Assembly: GCA_964645405.1 (NCBI GenBank)
Contig: CAZYCA010000035.1
Coordinates: 10,744-74,743 of the forward strand
DNA length: 64,000 bases
Direction: 5' to 3'
DNA from: JAMWDF01 sp964645405
GTDB lineage: Bacteria; Ratteibacteria; UBA8468; B48-G9; DSTR01
Under the pieces are notes generated by a model. The model was given only the letters and a program-made list of their open reading frames with translations, was not told the DNA's origin and did no database searches. Within the stretch, counting starts at the first letter, position 1. Each line of letters begins with the position of its first letter. A program made the translations under genes and the position numbers. Shown here in pieces: positions 51,223 through 59,504 of this stretch.

Positions 51223-52296
51223 ATGGAACTGAGAAAAGATTGTACTTACGCGCTTCTGGTGCCAACCAGTATGGGTATCAGGTTAACACCTGTGGATAAC
51301 CAGCCGGTTCATACCGCCACTACCTTTACAATGCAGGCTACCAGTGCAGAATCCAATGTTGCCAGTGTTGTTTCCTATCTGGGATTACGGGTAAAGGTTC
51401 TGACAGCTCTGGTGAAAGGAAGCCCTATTGCCAGATTTATAAGAGATAACCTTGCCAGCAGACACATGGATGTGGAAGCCAGAGAAGTACCGCAGGGCGG
51501 TCCCTGGGGTTACCGGCACCAGATTAACATTGCTGATACCGGATACGGAGCAAGAGCGCCCAGGGTTTGGAATGACCGTACCGGAGAGGTTGGCCGTACA
51601 CTGAAGGCAGAAGATTTTGATCTGGAAAGAATTTTTCAAAAGGAGGGAGTGCAAATTGTTCACCTGTCAGGTCTAATCGGCGCGTTATCTCCGGAAACAG
51701 GGGATTTCTGTCTGGCGATTGCCAGGACAGCCAAAAAATATGGCACCAGAATTTCTTTTGATTTAAACTACCGTGCTTCTTTCTGGAAAAACCGGGAAAA
51801 CCAGCTGCGGAACATCTTTACTGAAATTGCCAGTTTATCCGATATTCTGGTAGGCAACGAAGAAGACTTTCAGTTATGTCTGGGCATTAAAGGACCAGAG
51901 GTTGGCGGTAAAGGTCTGGCAGACCAGATAGAAGCGTTCAAAGGAATGATTGAAGAAGCGAAAAAGACTTTCCCCAGCGCCACCGTTTTTGCCACGACAC
52001 TGAGAGAAGTAGTGCACTGCCAGAAACATCTCTGGGGGGCTATTGTTTCTGCTGGCAGTCAGTGGTATGTTGTAGAACCAAGGGAAATTTTTGTTCTGGA
52101 CAGGATTGGTGGCGGTGACGGTTTTGTTGGTGGTCTCCTTTATGCTATTCTGAAAGGCTGGCCCCAGGAAAAATGGATTCAGTTTGCCTGGGCATGTGGA
52201 GCTCTTGTGGTTACGATGCTTACAGACTATGCTCAGCCCCTGGATGAAGAAGAAATCTGGAGTATCTGGGAAGGTAACGCCAGAGTAAAAAGGTAA
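51223..52296 (+). CDS. PfkB-family kinase, 2-keto-3-deoxygluconate kinase-like
   Basis: A 357-residue ribokinase-fold enzyme. Substrate-side features include GLRVKVLTALVKGSPIARFI near residue 50; ISFDLNYRASFWK near 185 is typical of KDG kinases; the ATP/catalytic motif is DRIGGGDGFVGGLLYAIL near 287. The GGGD form of the GAGD box is usual in this subgroup. KDG kinase joins uronic-acid breakdown (pectin, alginate, glucuronate) to central metabolism, fitting the glycosidase neighbourhood, but no KDPG aldolase or uronate genes are adjacent. A strong GGGGGA ribosome site supports the start. It converges on the next gene with only 2 bp between stops. Confidence 0.87.
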   Translation: MELRKDCTYALLVPTSMGIRLTPVDNQPVHTATTFTMQATSAESNVASVVSYLGLRVKVLTALVKGSPIARFIRDNLASRHMDVEAREVPQGGPWGYRHQINIADTGYGARAPRVWNDRTGEVGRTLKAEDFDLERIFQKEGVQIVHLSGLIGALSPETGDFCLAIARTAKKYGTRISFDLNYRASFWKNRENQLRNIFTEIASLSDILVGNEEDFQLCLGIKGPEVGGKGLADQIEAFKGMIEEAKKTFPSATVFATTLREVVHCQKHLWGAIVSAGSQWYVVEPREIFVLDRIGGGDGFVGGLLYAILKGWPQEKWIQFAWACGALVVTMLTDYAQPLDEEEIWSIWEGNARVKR

Positions 52297-52298
52297 TC

Positions 52299-54839
52299 TC
52301 AATCCTCTGTGGTGATTAAAAGAATCTGTCCCCGGTCAAAGGGTGGTAACTCCACCAGGTAGCTGTTCCGGTGTTTCCTTACTGGTAACTGCGGGCTTAT
52401 CTCCGGCAGGCAACATCTGACACAGGTAGGTTTTTTACCATTCCAGTAAAGGGTTGTCTTCCAGCGAACAGGTGGTTTTTCCACTGTGGTATCCTCTGGT
52501 TTCCAGGGAACTGGAAACTGTTGCAGGTGTACCACTGAAGTTTTCTTATCCTTGCTGAAGATTCCTAAAATTATATTATCAGCATCAGGTATCTCCACCA
52601 AAGGCCTGTGCTGTGTTACCTGGAGGAAAAGTCTACGAAAAGATTGAACTATCCGGGAGAAGGGATGATAGCGAAACAATGTCCCGAAATCTATACCTGC
52701 CTGGATAATTTTTCCTTTCCCTGATTTTCTCACCGAGATAACATCCTGCCAGGTAAATGCTTGTCTTTTCTGCCCGAGTGCATGCAGTGGCTTCACAGAA
52801 AAACCATCCAGGATGATGCTGCGTCTATTTCTAAATTCTTCCCAGGAAGGGAAACTATCACCAAAAGGGAAAAGGTCACGGTCACCGATGGGATAACCAG
52901 TAGAAGCCTTACCCCAGCGGTCAAAAAGGCTAAACCATGGTCCGGCAAATAAAATCCCGCCAGCTTTCACATATTCCATCAGAACTTCATACTGGGTACT
53001 GGTTAAGGATAAAGCTAACGGTAAAATAATAACCGGATATCTTTTGAGAAATGACAGTTGAAGATGCTGGTCAAAGAAAACATCAAGGTGGAACTGAGAG
53101 TAAGCCAGCAGATGATGCCAGCCGGTGAGGCTATTCCAGTAATAATCCTGCCAGTCATCAGTGATAAAAGCCGGGTCCTGTCCAAAAACAAAGGTTTCTG
53201 TCTGCTGGGAGACATGCAACGCGATACAGGGAACAGAAGGAAGGTTAAGATAAGGTGCTCTTGGTTTCAATAGTTCAGCGATATCCCGGAGTGCTGGTCC
53301 TTCCACATCAAAATCTGCTCCTCCAACACTGGCATGACCCCCGGCAGTGGCACAGGCTAAGACAAAATCAAAAACTTCTCCGGGATGGAAAACAATTTCC
53401 GTGCCGTTTCTGATACCCTTTCTTCCCTGTTCCAGAGCCATCCAGACTTCAGTATGTTTTCGACCATAGGCTCTCATCAACCGGGTATAAAAGGCTCCGC
53501 GTAATGGTTCGCTATCCGCTTCCGTGCCACTGACAAAATTTCTGCCAAAAGGTTTTAAGGGTATCGCACCGTGCCAGCCAATATTTTCCCGGTGATAATG
53601 GTTAAAGACAATGGTAGCTTCAGGAACAGCTTTGTGCACAGAATCCACCAGATGCTGCCAGTAACTGGCATACATGTCATAACGCCATTGTACCCAGGCG
53701 GGAAACTGGGGCAGTGACCAGTCATAACGGTCAGGTATTTCCATGCCTGTCTCTTCTTTAAACTTTTTGCGACAGCAGGGGCAAACACAGGAGATGATTG
53801 CTGGTCGGTGCCACACAGGACTGAAGGAAGCGCCATCAAACCAGATGCCGTCTAAATCAAACTTCTTCAGTGCCTCAATACAGAAGTCAATCAAAGCCTG
53901 CCCATAACCGGAATTGATACAGCAGGCTGCTTCCTCAAATTGTTTCCTGCCTGCCCGGTCAATCACCAGGTACTGCTGCCGCCACTCAGGATGCTCTCTC
54001 GCTGCAGATTTATTCAGGGTAAGCGCTACCCAGCTCATCACTGCAATGCGCTTCTGGTGCAAAAATTTCACCCACTCTTTCAGCTGTTTTTCATAATCAG
54101 GTTTTGCCTGTTGCCACATTCCAAGGTAAGAAGAACGATAGCATGATCCTTCCAGCTGATGGACTACAGAAATCCACCTTGCCTGCACTCCCATCCTCGC
54201 CATTAGACTCTCATAATCTTCTTTTCTCAGTTTTCCACACCAGCCGTCAGGTACTGGTCTTTGCTCTAAACGTACCACCGAGCAAGTATAATCTCTCCAG
54301 GAAGCCTGCCGGTCAGTTCTGAGTGCATCAGTAATCCCTTCTTGAATGCTGACTATCTGAAACTGCAGGTTCCAGTTCTGGTTACTGCTGATGATTCTCA
54401 CTGCCAGAACATGTTTCCCTGGTGTGAGGGCAAGTATCACCCGATGCCCTTCCAGCTTATCCCGGCGAAAACTGTTTCCTTCTCTGGTAGCAAAAATTTC
54501 TTTCCCGTCCAGCCACCATACGGTTCGCCAGCAGGCATCAAAGGAAAGAGTAACGGTAACAGGTCTTGAAACTTTCAGGGAGACAAACCCCATGCTCTGG
54601 TTACGTACACCCCTGCTACTTCTATCCACTATCGGCGAAAGGATTTTTTCTAAATCAAGAAAATATCCAGAAGCAACCACTTTTTTCACCGGTATTTCCC
54701 TGCCCTGGAAAGAAAAACGAGAAGGTATCTGTGTGGAACCATCCAGCGGAAAAGGAAACCAGAGGCTTTGTTCCGGTGGAGCAAAAAAAGGACCTACCAG
54801 TGTCCATTTTTTAAACTGCTCGTTTATTTTTTCTGCCAT
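52299..54839 (-). CDS. Putative glycoside hydrolase, GHL6/beta-galactosidase-like
   Basis: An 846-residue cytoplasmic protein. The N-terminal ~190 residues are beta-rich with a jelly-roll-like character (VTLSFDACWRTVWWLDGKEI). A TIM-barrel follows with features of hypothetical glycoside hydrolase 6: ALKKFDLDGIWFDGASFSP near residue 330, CVCPCCRKKFKEETG, and IVFNHYHRENIGWHGAI near 420. A flavodoxin-like trimerisation domain with YVKAGGILFAGPW near 620 ends the recognisable part. The activity of this family is not established. It has a strong AAGGGGAG ribosome site and its own promoter, and it may process the same glycans as GH42. Confidence 0.72.
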   Translation of the reverse strand: MAEKINEQFKKWTLVGPFFAPPEQSLWFPFPLDGSTQIPSRFSFQGREIPVKKVVASGYFLDLEKILSPIVDRSSRGVRNQSMGFVSLKVSRPVTVTLSFDACWRTVWWLDGKEIFATREGNSFRRDKLEGHRVILALTPGKHVLAVRIISSNQNWNLQFQIVSIQEGITDALRTDRQASWRDYTCSVVRLEQRPVPDGWCGKLRKEDYESLMARMGVQARWISVVHQLEGSCYRSSYLGMWQQAKPDYEKQLKEWVKFLHQKRIAVMSWVALTLNKSAAREHPEWRQQYLVIDRAGRKQFEEAACCINSGYGQALIDFCIEALKKFDLDGIWFDGASFSPVWHRPAIISCVCPCCRKKFKEETGMEIPDRYDWSLPQFPAWVQWRYDMYASYWQHLVDSVHKAVPEATIVFNHYHRENIGWHGAIPLKPFGRNFVSGTEADSEPLRGAFYTRLMRAYGRKHTEVWMALEQGRKGIRNGTEIVFHPGEVFDFVLACATAGGHASVGGADFDVEGPALRDIAELLKPRAPYLNLPSVPCIALHVSQQTETFVFGQDPAFITDDWQDYYWNSLTGWHHLLAYSQFHLDVFFDQHLQLSFLKRYPVIILPLALSLTSTQYEVLMEYVKAGGILFAGPWFSLFDRWGKASTGYPIGDRDLFPFGDSFPSWEEFRNRRSIILDGFSVKPLHALGQKRQAFTWQDVISVRKSGKGKIIQAGIDFGTLFRYHPFSRIVQSFRRLFLQVTQHRPLVEIPDADNIILGIFSKDKKTSVVHLQQFPVPWKPEDTTVEKPPVRWKTTLYWNGKKPTCVRCCLPEISPQLPVRKHRNSYLVELPPFDRGQILLITTED

Positions 54840-54869
54840 TTTTCTCCCCTTTTCTCAGTATTGAGCAAA

Positions 54870-54898
54870 AGTTTATAGTAGCTGTGTACCAGCGTCAA
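54870..54898 (-). promoter_or_regulatory. Promoter of the GHL6-like gene
   Basis: On the minus strand TTGACG (54898-54893) precedes TAAACT (54875-54870) by 17 bp; an overlapping TATAAA is at 54877-54872. The ATG at 54839 is 30 nt downstream, with AAGGGGAG between. Confidence 0.5.
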
Positions 54899-55099
54899 GA
54901 AAAACTGATAAGTCGAAATAGTGGTTATTTACCTGATATTTGTAATTATTGCGAAGGCAGGGTGAGTTATTGAGGCAGAAGCATCTGGTTTTATTATCCT
55001 GGTGGGAAGACCTGGCTATAAACAACCTGTTAGAATATTGGTAATTGCCCTGTTTTTTTACTGTCCCTTCTGCCAGCCACCTAATCTGCAGTTGCCTTC

Positions 55100-55738
55100 T
55101 CAGCTTACAAACCACGTGTCAAAATCAGTCTTTCCAAGGTTTCTAATCATCAGCAGAATGTAGACCCATATGACGATGATGATAAGTCCCTCAAGAGAGA
55201 GGAATACCCGGAATCCCCGTGTAAGGACTGTGGAGATCGGGATGGAAAAGATAAGAACCTGTCCCCATAGAAGGGAAAAGCGCCTTCCTGAAGATTTCCT
55301 CAAAAGGATAAGGACTCCGGAAACAGCAAGTGGAAGCCAGAACGCAGTGAGCACCACATTTCCCACAGCGACCGCGCCCCTCAGGAACCGTTCAAAAGAG
55401 CCGTCGCCGGGCAGTGCAGTCACTGCCACTGTCTGCCTGAGAATTCCGCCAAACCACATGAAAAGGCCCAGAAGTGTGTTGATTATCCCGAATCCGATGA
55501 GGCAGCCTGTCTTCAAATCACCTTTGTCAGCCGGTGCAGTAGCAGGGAATGACTTGCCTGTGGTGCTATCAGCGGTCGCCAGCTCAGAGTCCTGGAGTTT
55601 CTTCCATTCATTCTCTGTTTCCCTGCGTACCTCATCCTCCTGTCCAACCTGTCCTTGGCTTATCCATATCTTGAACGTGTTTTCTTCTACCGGACCGCAG
55701 ACATTCCCATTTTTTTTCCTCACGAACCATTTGTCCAT
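55100..55738 (-). CDS. GYF_2-domain membrane protein
   Basis: A 212-residue protein. Residues 1-50 (DKWFVRKKNGNVCGPVEEN and a downstream conserved Trp) match the GYF_2 (DUF4339) domain, a short protein-interaction module. Four hydrophobic segments follow from about residue 80 (CLIGFGIINTLLGLFMWFGG; FWLPLAVSGVLILL). The ATG at 55738 has GGAGG 6 nt upstream and starts at the domain; the longer frame to 55792 lacks this. The function is unknown. It sits between the glycosidase region and the AT-rich island and has no obvious operon partner. Confidence 0.75.
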   Translation of the reverse strand: MDKWFVRKKNGNVCGPVEENTFKIWISQGQVGQEDEVRRETENEWKKLQDSELATADSTTGKSFPATAPADKGDLKTGCLIGFGIINTLLGLFMWFGGILRQTVAVTALPGDGSFERFLRGAVAVGNVVLTAFWLPLAVSGVLILLRKSSGRRFSLLWGQVLIFSIPISTVLTRGFRVFLSLEGLIIIVIWVYILLMIRNLGKTDFDTWFVS

Positions 55739-56132
55739 TTCTGCCTCCGTGCTGGTTTTGAGAAAAGCACTTGGCTGTTTTTGCTCCATCACGCTTCACT
55801 GAAGCCGCAACCATCAGTACAGTCTTCTTCTTTTCTTTCCCACAGATAGTTTACACTTTTGCCATATTTCCTCACAATTTACCTGTACTGGAAGTTAAGA
55901 CATCGTATTTTCCCTCTCTCTTAATTCCCCCATTCCGTTTTTTCCCCTCTTTCCTGAAGAGGGGGAAGGGGAGATTTTGGAAATTTCCTGGTTTCTGTTT
56001 GTGAATGGGAGAAGTGAAAAACTGGTAAAGCAGGGCGGGATGAATTTTCCTTTTTTGATTTTCTTAAGCATTTGTGCATTTGTGGTATTCATTAGCATAA
56101 AAAAAGATGAATAAATTCCAAACAACCGATAT
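55739..56132. other. Intergenic junction before the AT-rich island, 394 bp
   Basis: It contains the GC-rich hairpin at 55944-55964 and then changes to clearly AT-rich sequence ahead of the helicase start. No gene with a recognisable family was found in it. No promoter boxes could be assigned with confidence for the helicase. Confidence 0.45.
55944..55964. repeat. Hairpin-forming inverted repeat at the island edge
   Basis: CCCCTCTT and AAGAGGGG flank a 5-nt loop (TCCTG), giving a perfect 8-bp stem. A similar C/G-run hairpin is at 63766-63783 on the far side of the defence genes, so both may be copies of a dispersed non-coding repeat. Confidence 0.5.
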
Positions 56133-59100
56133 ATGAACAACTTTATCACCAATAGTTCCACACGGCAGCTTAAAAAAAGAATTCTTGAATTGTTAACCCA
56201 GAGTGAGAAACTGAAATTTCTTGTTGGGTTTTTCTATTTTTCAGGACTCCAGGAGTTATACCAGGGGCTAAGACAGAACCCAAATGTCCACGCAAATATT
56301 CTTGTTGGTTTGAATGTTGATATTACAAACCACGGTCTTATTGAATATGCAGATTCAAATGTCCATGTTTCTGATGAAGATATAAAACACCGTTTTTTTG
56401 AATCAATCAAAAAATCTATCAATTCTGACTGTTTTGATACCAGAGAATTTTATGAACAGGTAAGCTTTTTCCTGACGTTGATAAAGGATGGAAGGTTGGT
56501 AATCAGAAAAACAAGACAACCAAACCATTCGAAGCTTTACATTTTTCATCTGGGTTCATCACAGATTGCAAGAAACAAACTTTTCATAACCGGCAGCAGT
56601 AATCTGACATCATCAGGACTTTCAAAAGAGCAGGAATTCAATGTTGAGATAAGCGACTATGGCGTTGATGATGCGGAAAGATATTTTGACGACCAATGGC
56701 AAAACTCAATTAAAATTACAGAAGACGATATAACAAGAAATAACCTGATTCACATCGTTGAAAGAGAAACCCTTATTAAGAAAATCACGCCTTTTGAGGC
56801 ATATGTACTGGTACTTAAAAACTACCTTGATACCTTCGCCCCAGGAGATTTAAGTGAAGACTCTCTCGTTGATATTATGAAGCGGAGTGGTTACATCCCA
56901 TACAGGTATCAGATAGATGCTGTAAAGCAGGCACTGGATATCCTTGAAAAAAACAATGGTGTAATTATCGCAGATGTTGTTGGACTTGGTAAAACCATTA
57001 TCGCATGTTTGGCTGCAAAAAAATTGAGAAAAAGAGGCATTGTCCTGTGTCCTCCAGGAATCATTGGAAATAGGACAGAGGAGCGGTCAGGATGGAAATG
57101 GTATCTGGAATCCTTTGGACTATTTGATTGGGAAGTAGAATCAATTGGAATCCTTGATAATGAAGAGGCAGCAAAATCAATAAATCAACTGAAAGATCTT
57201 GAAGTAATAATTATTGATGAAGCTCACAGATTCAGAAATGAGGACACAAAGTCATACGAACAGCTAAAAAACATTTGCAGAAATAGACAGGTTATACTCC
57301 TTACCGCTACTCCTTTTAATAATAGACCCGGTGATATTCTATCTCTTCTGAAGTTTTTTGTAACACCCAAAAAATCAATTCTCACTCTCGAGAACGACAT
57401 TGTTGATAGATTCAAAGAATTCAAAACAACCTTTGATAAACTCGGTTATATCAAGAAGTACCATAATTCCTCAGATGAAGAAAAAAAGTCAAAGGCGCAG
57501 TCATATTATCAGGCACTTTTTGGGGAAACGGAAATTGATCTAACAAAAGTAATAAAGCGCTCCCATTATATTGCTCGACAAATCAGGGATATTATTGAAC
57601 CAGTGACGATCAGAAGAAACCGAATTGATTTACAGAAAAATCCTCATTATAAGGATGAAGTCAAAAACTTAACAAAAGTCGCTGACCCTATTGAATTGTT
57701 TTTTGAACTTAACCGCGAACAATCAAATTTTTATGATAGGGTCATTCAGGAATACTTTGCAACTCCCGAAGACGGCGGACTTTTCAAAGGTGCGATATAC
57801 AGACCTTTTGAATACAAAATTTCGCCTGACCAGAGTGAAAAATTATCACTTGAAGATAACCGCAGATACCAGCAACAGAGAAACCTTTATGATTTTATGA
57901 GAAGGCTGCTGGTCAAGAGATTTGAAAGTTCCTTCGGTTCATTCCGTCAGAGCATAGAAAACTTTAAGAATGTCACAGACCATTGTATTAAATTTATTGA
58001 AAAAACTGGTAAATTTATTCTTGACCGGAATCTTCTTGAAAAAATTTATCAGATGGAACTGGATGATATAGAAAAAGAACTTACTGAATACGCAGAAAAA
58101 ATCACTCAGGGCGTTTATCCCAAAAACCACGAGATTTATAAGGTAAACGAGTTTGAATATAAAGAGGAATTCCTTGAAGATATTAAGTCAGATTTAAGGT
58201 TGTTTGAAAAGATACTTGGAGAACTGTCCCGGCTGGACCTTGCGGATAATGACCCTAAATTAGCCTGCCTGATGGAAAAACTGAAGTCCTGGCGCGAAAA
58301 GGAACCAGAAAGAAGAATTGTCATTTTTTCAGAATACATTGATACCGTTAAGTACCTCCAAAAGCCATTAAATAACCTTTTTAACAATAGAGTTCTCGTT
58401 GTCGCAGGAGATCTTTCAGCGAGCAAAATTAAAGAGATAAACGCGAATTTTGATGCCTCAAATCCTAACCAGAGAAATGATTATGACATTCTTTTATGTA
58501 CAGACAGAATTTCCGAAGGGTTTAATCTCAATAGAGCAGGGCTTGTTATCAACTATGACATCCCCTGGAATCCTGTAAGGGTAATCCAGAGGCTTGGAAG
58601 GATTAACAGAATCGGCAAAAAGGTATTTAATGAGATTTATATTGCAAACTTTTTCCCAACGGAACTGGGCGCAGAACTTGTAAAATCAAGGGAAATAGCC
58701 ACTCAGAAAATGTTTCTGATTCATAAAGCGCTTGGCGAGGACTCAAAAATTTTTGATATTGATGAAGAACCAACCGCCTCAGATTTATACCAACGGATTC
58801 AACAAAACCCTGATAATCTTGAAGCCGAAAGTTTTTATACAAAAATTCTGAATGAATATGAAAAGATAAAAAATGACCACCCAGACATCATTGAAAGAAT
58901 AAAAGATTGCCCACCCAGGGTGAAAGTTGCGAAAAATTTCAGCGAAAATGAATTGATAGTTTTTATAAAAAAAGCACATTTCTATGTACGGAGAATAAAA
59001 CAAAACAACAGCGAGTCTGAACCAGAGAATCTTCTGCTTGATGATGTTATACCAGATATCCGTTGCAAATACGATGAAGAGGCGATTGAATTAAGTGAAA

Positions 59101-59504
59101 ATTTCTGGGATGCCTACGAAAAAATAAAGGTGTTCAAGGAGAAAACGACTTCCCTGACTGAACAGAGTCTGGAACGCAGGGCATTGAACAATTTAAAAAC
59201 ATTACTTTTAGCAAATTTTGAGATAATAAAGACAGTGAGAGATTTCATAAGAACTCTGATAGAAGATATTAACGGCTACGGCACTCTACCTGATTACACT
59301 CTTCGCAGAATTGGAAGTCTTGAACTTTCGGGCGATGACCTAAAAAAAGCGGTTGAAGATATAAGCAAATTGAGGCAGGAATTGGGCGAAGATTATCTAA
59401 AAAAAGAAAAACAAAAAATACAGGGATTAAAAAAAGAAATTATCATTGCCATTGAAAACAGGAGAATGGAAAAGGGCGGAGATGACAAAGCAAGTTCTGA
59501 TTGA
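56133..59504 (+). CDS. PLD-nuclease/SNF2-helicase fusion protein
   Basis: A 1123-residue protein. The N-terminus is a phospholipase D-like domain with one HKD-type motif, HSKLYIFHLG near residue 135 and GSSNLTSSGL near 157. It continues into an SNF2-type ATPase: Walker A ADVVGLGKTIIA near 283, Walker B/DEAH IIIDEAHRFRNE near 355, LTATPFNN, then IVIFSEYIDTVKYLQ and RISEGFNLNRAGLVINYDIP with RVIQRLGRINRIGK. A helical C-terminus follows. PLD plus helicase beside a DNA methyltransferase is the pattern of restriction-type defence, resembling DrmC and DrmD of DISARM joined in one chain. There is no ribosome site at the ATG. Codon use is AT-rich compared with the rest of the window. Confidence 0.85.
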   Translation: MNNFITNSSTRQLKKRILELLTQSEKLKFLVGFFYFSGLQELYQGLRQNPNVHANILVGLNVDITNHGLIEYADSNVHVSDEDIKHRFFESIKKSINSDCFDTREFYEQVSFFLTLIKDGRLVIRKTRQPNHSKLYIFHLGSSQIARNKLFITGSSNLTSSGLSKEQEFNVEISDYGVDDAERYFDDQWQNSIKITEDDITRNNLIHIVERETLIKKITPFEAYVLVLKNYLDTFAPGDLSEDSLVDIMKRSGYIPYRYQIDAVKQALDILEKNNGVIIADVVGLGKTIIACLAAKKLRKRGIVLCPPGIIGNRTEERSGWKWYLESFGLFDWEVESIGILDNEEAAKSINQLKDLEVIIIDEAHRFRNEDTKSYEQLKNICRNRQVILLTATPFNNRPGDILSLLKFFVTPKKSILTLENDIVDRFKEFKTTFDKLGYIKKYHNSSDEEKKSKAQSYYQALFGETEIDLTKVIKRSHYIARQIRDIIEPVTIRRNRIDLQKNPHYKDEVKNLTKVADPIELFFELNREQSNFYDRVIQEYFATPEDGGLFKGAIYRPFEYKISPDQSEKLSLEDNRRYQQQRNLYDFMRRLLVKRFESSFGSFRQSIENFKNVTDHCIKFIEKTGKFILDRNLLEKIYQMELDDIEKELTEYAEKITQGVYPKNHEIYKVNEFEYKEEFLEDIKSDLRLFEKILGELSRLDLADNDPKLACLMEKLKSWREKEPERRIVIFSEYIDTVKYLQKPLNNLFNNRVLVVAGDLSASKIKEINANFDASNPNQRNDYDILLCTDRISEGFNLNRAGLVINYDIPWNPVRVIQRLGRINRIGKKVFNEIYIANFFPTELGAELVKSREIATQKMFLIHKALGEDSKIFDIDEEPTASDLYQRIQQNPDNLEAESFYTKILNEYEKIKNDHPDIIERIKDCPPRVKVAKNFSENELIVFIKKAHFYVRRIKQNNSESEPENLLLDDVIPDIRCKYDEEAIELSENFWDAYEKIKVFKEKTTSLTEQSLERRALNNLKTLLLANFEIIKTVRDFIRTLIEDINGYGTLPDYTLRRIGSLELSGDDLKKAVEDISKLRQELGEDYLKKEKQKIQGLKKEIIIAIENRRMEKGGDDKASSD

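Noticed and set aside
54391..54864. Plus-strand frame opposite the start of the GHL6-like gene
   Set aside because: It is antisense to a coding region with a good ribosome site and promoter, has no recognisable domain, and runs through that promoter.
55170..55802. Plus-strand frame opposite the GYF_2 gene
   Set aside because: The minus-strand protein has a recognisable GYF_2 domain, membrane segments and a GGAGG ribosome site; the plus frame has low-complexity Ser/Pro/Thr content only.
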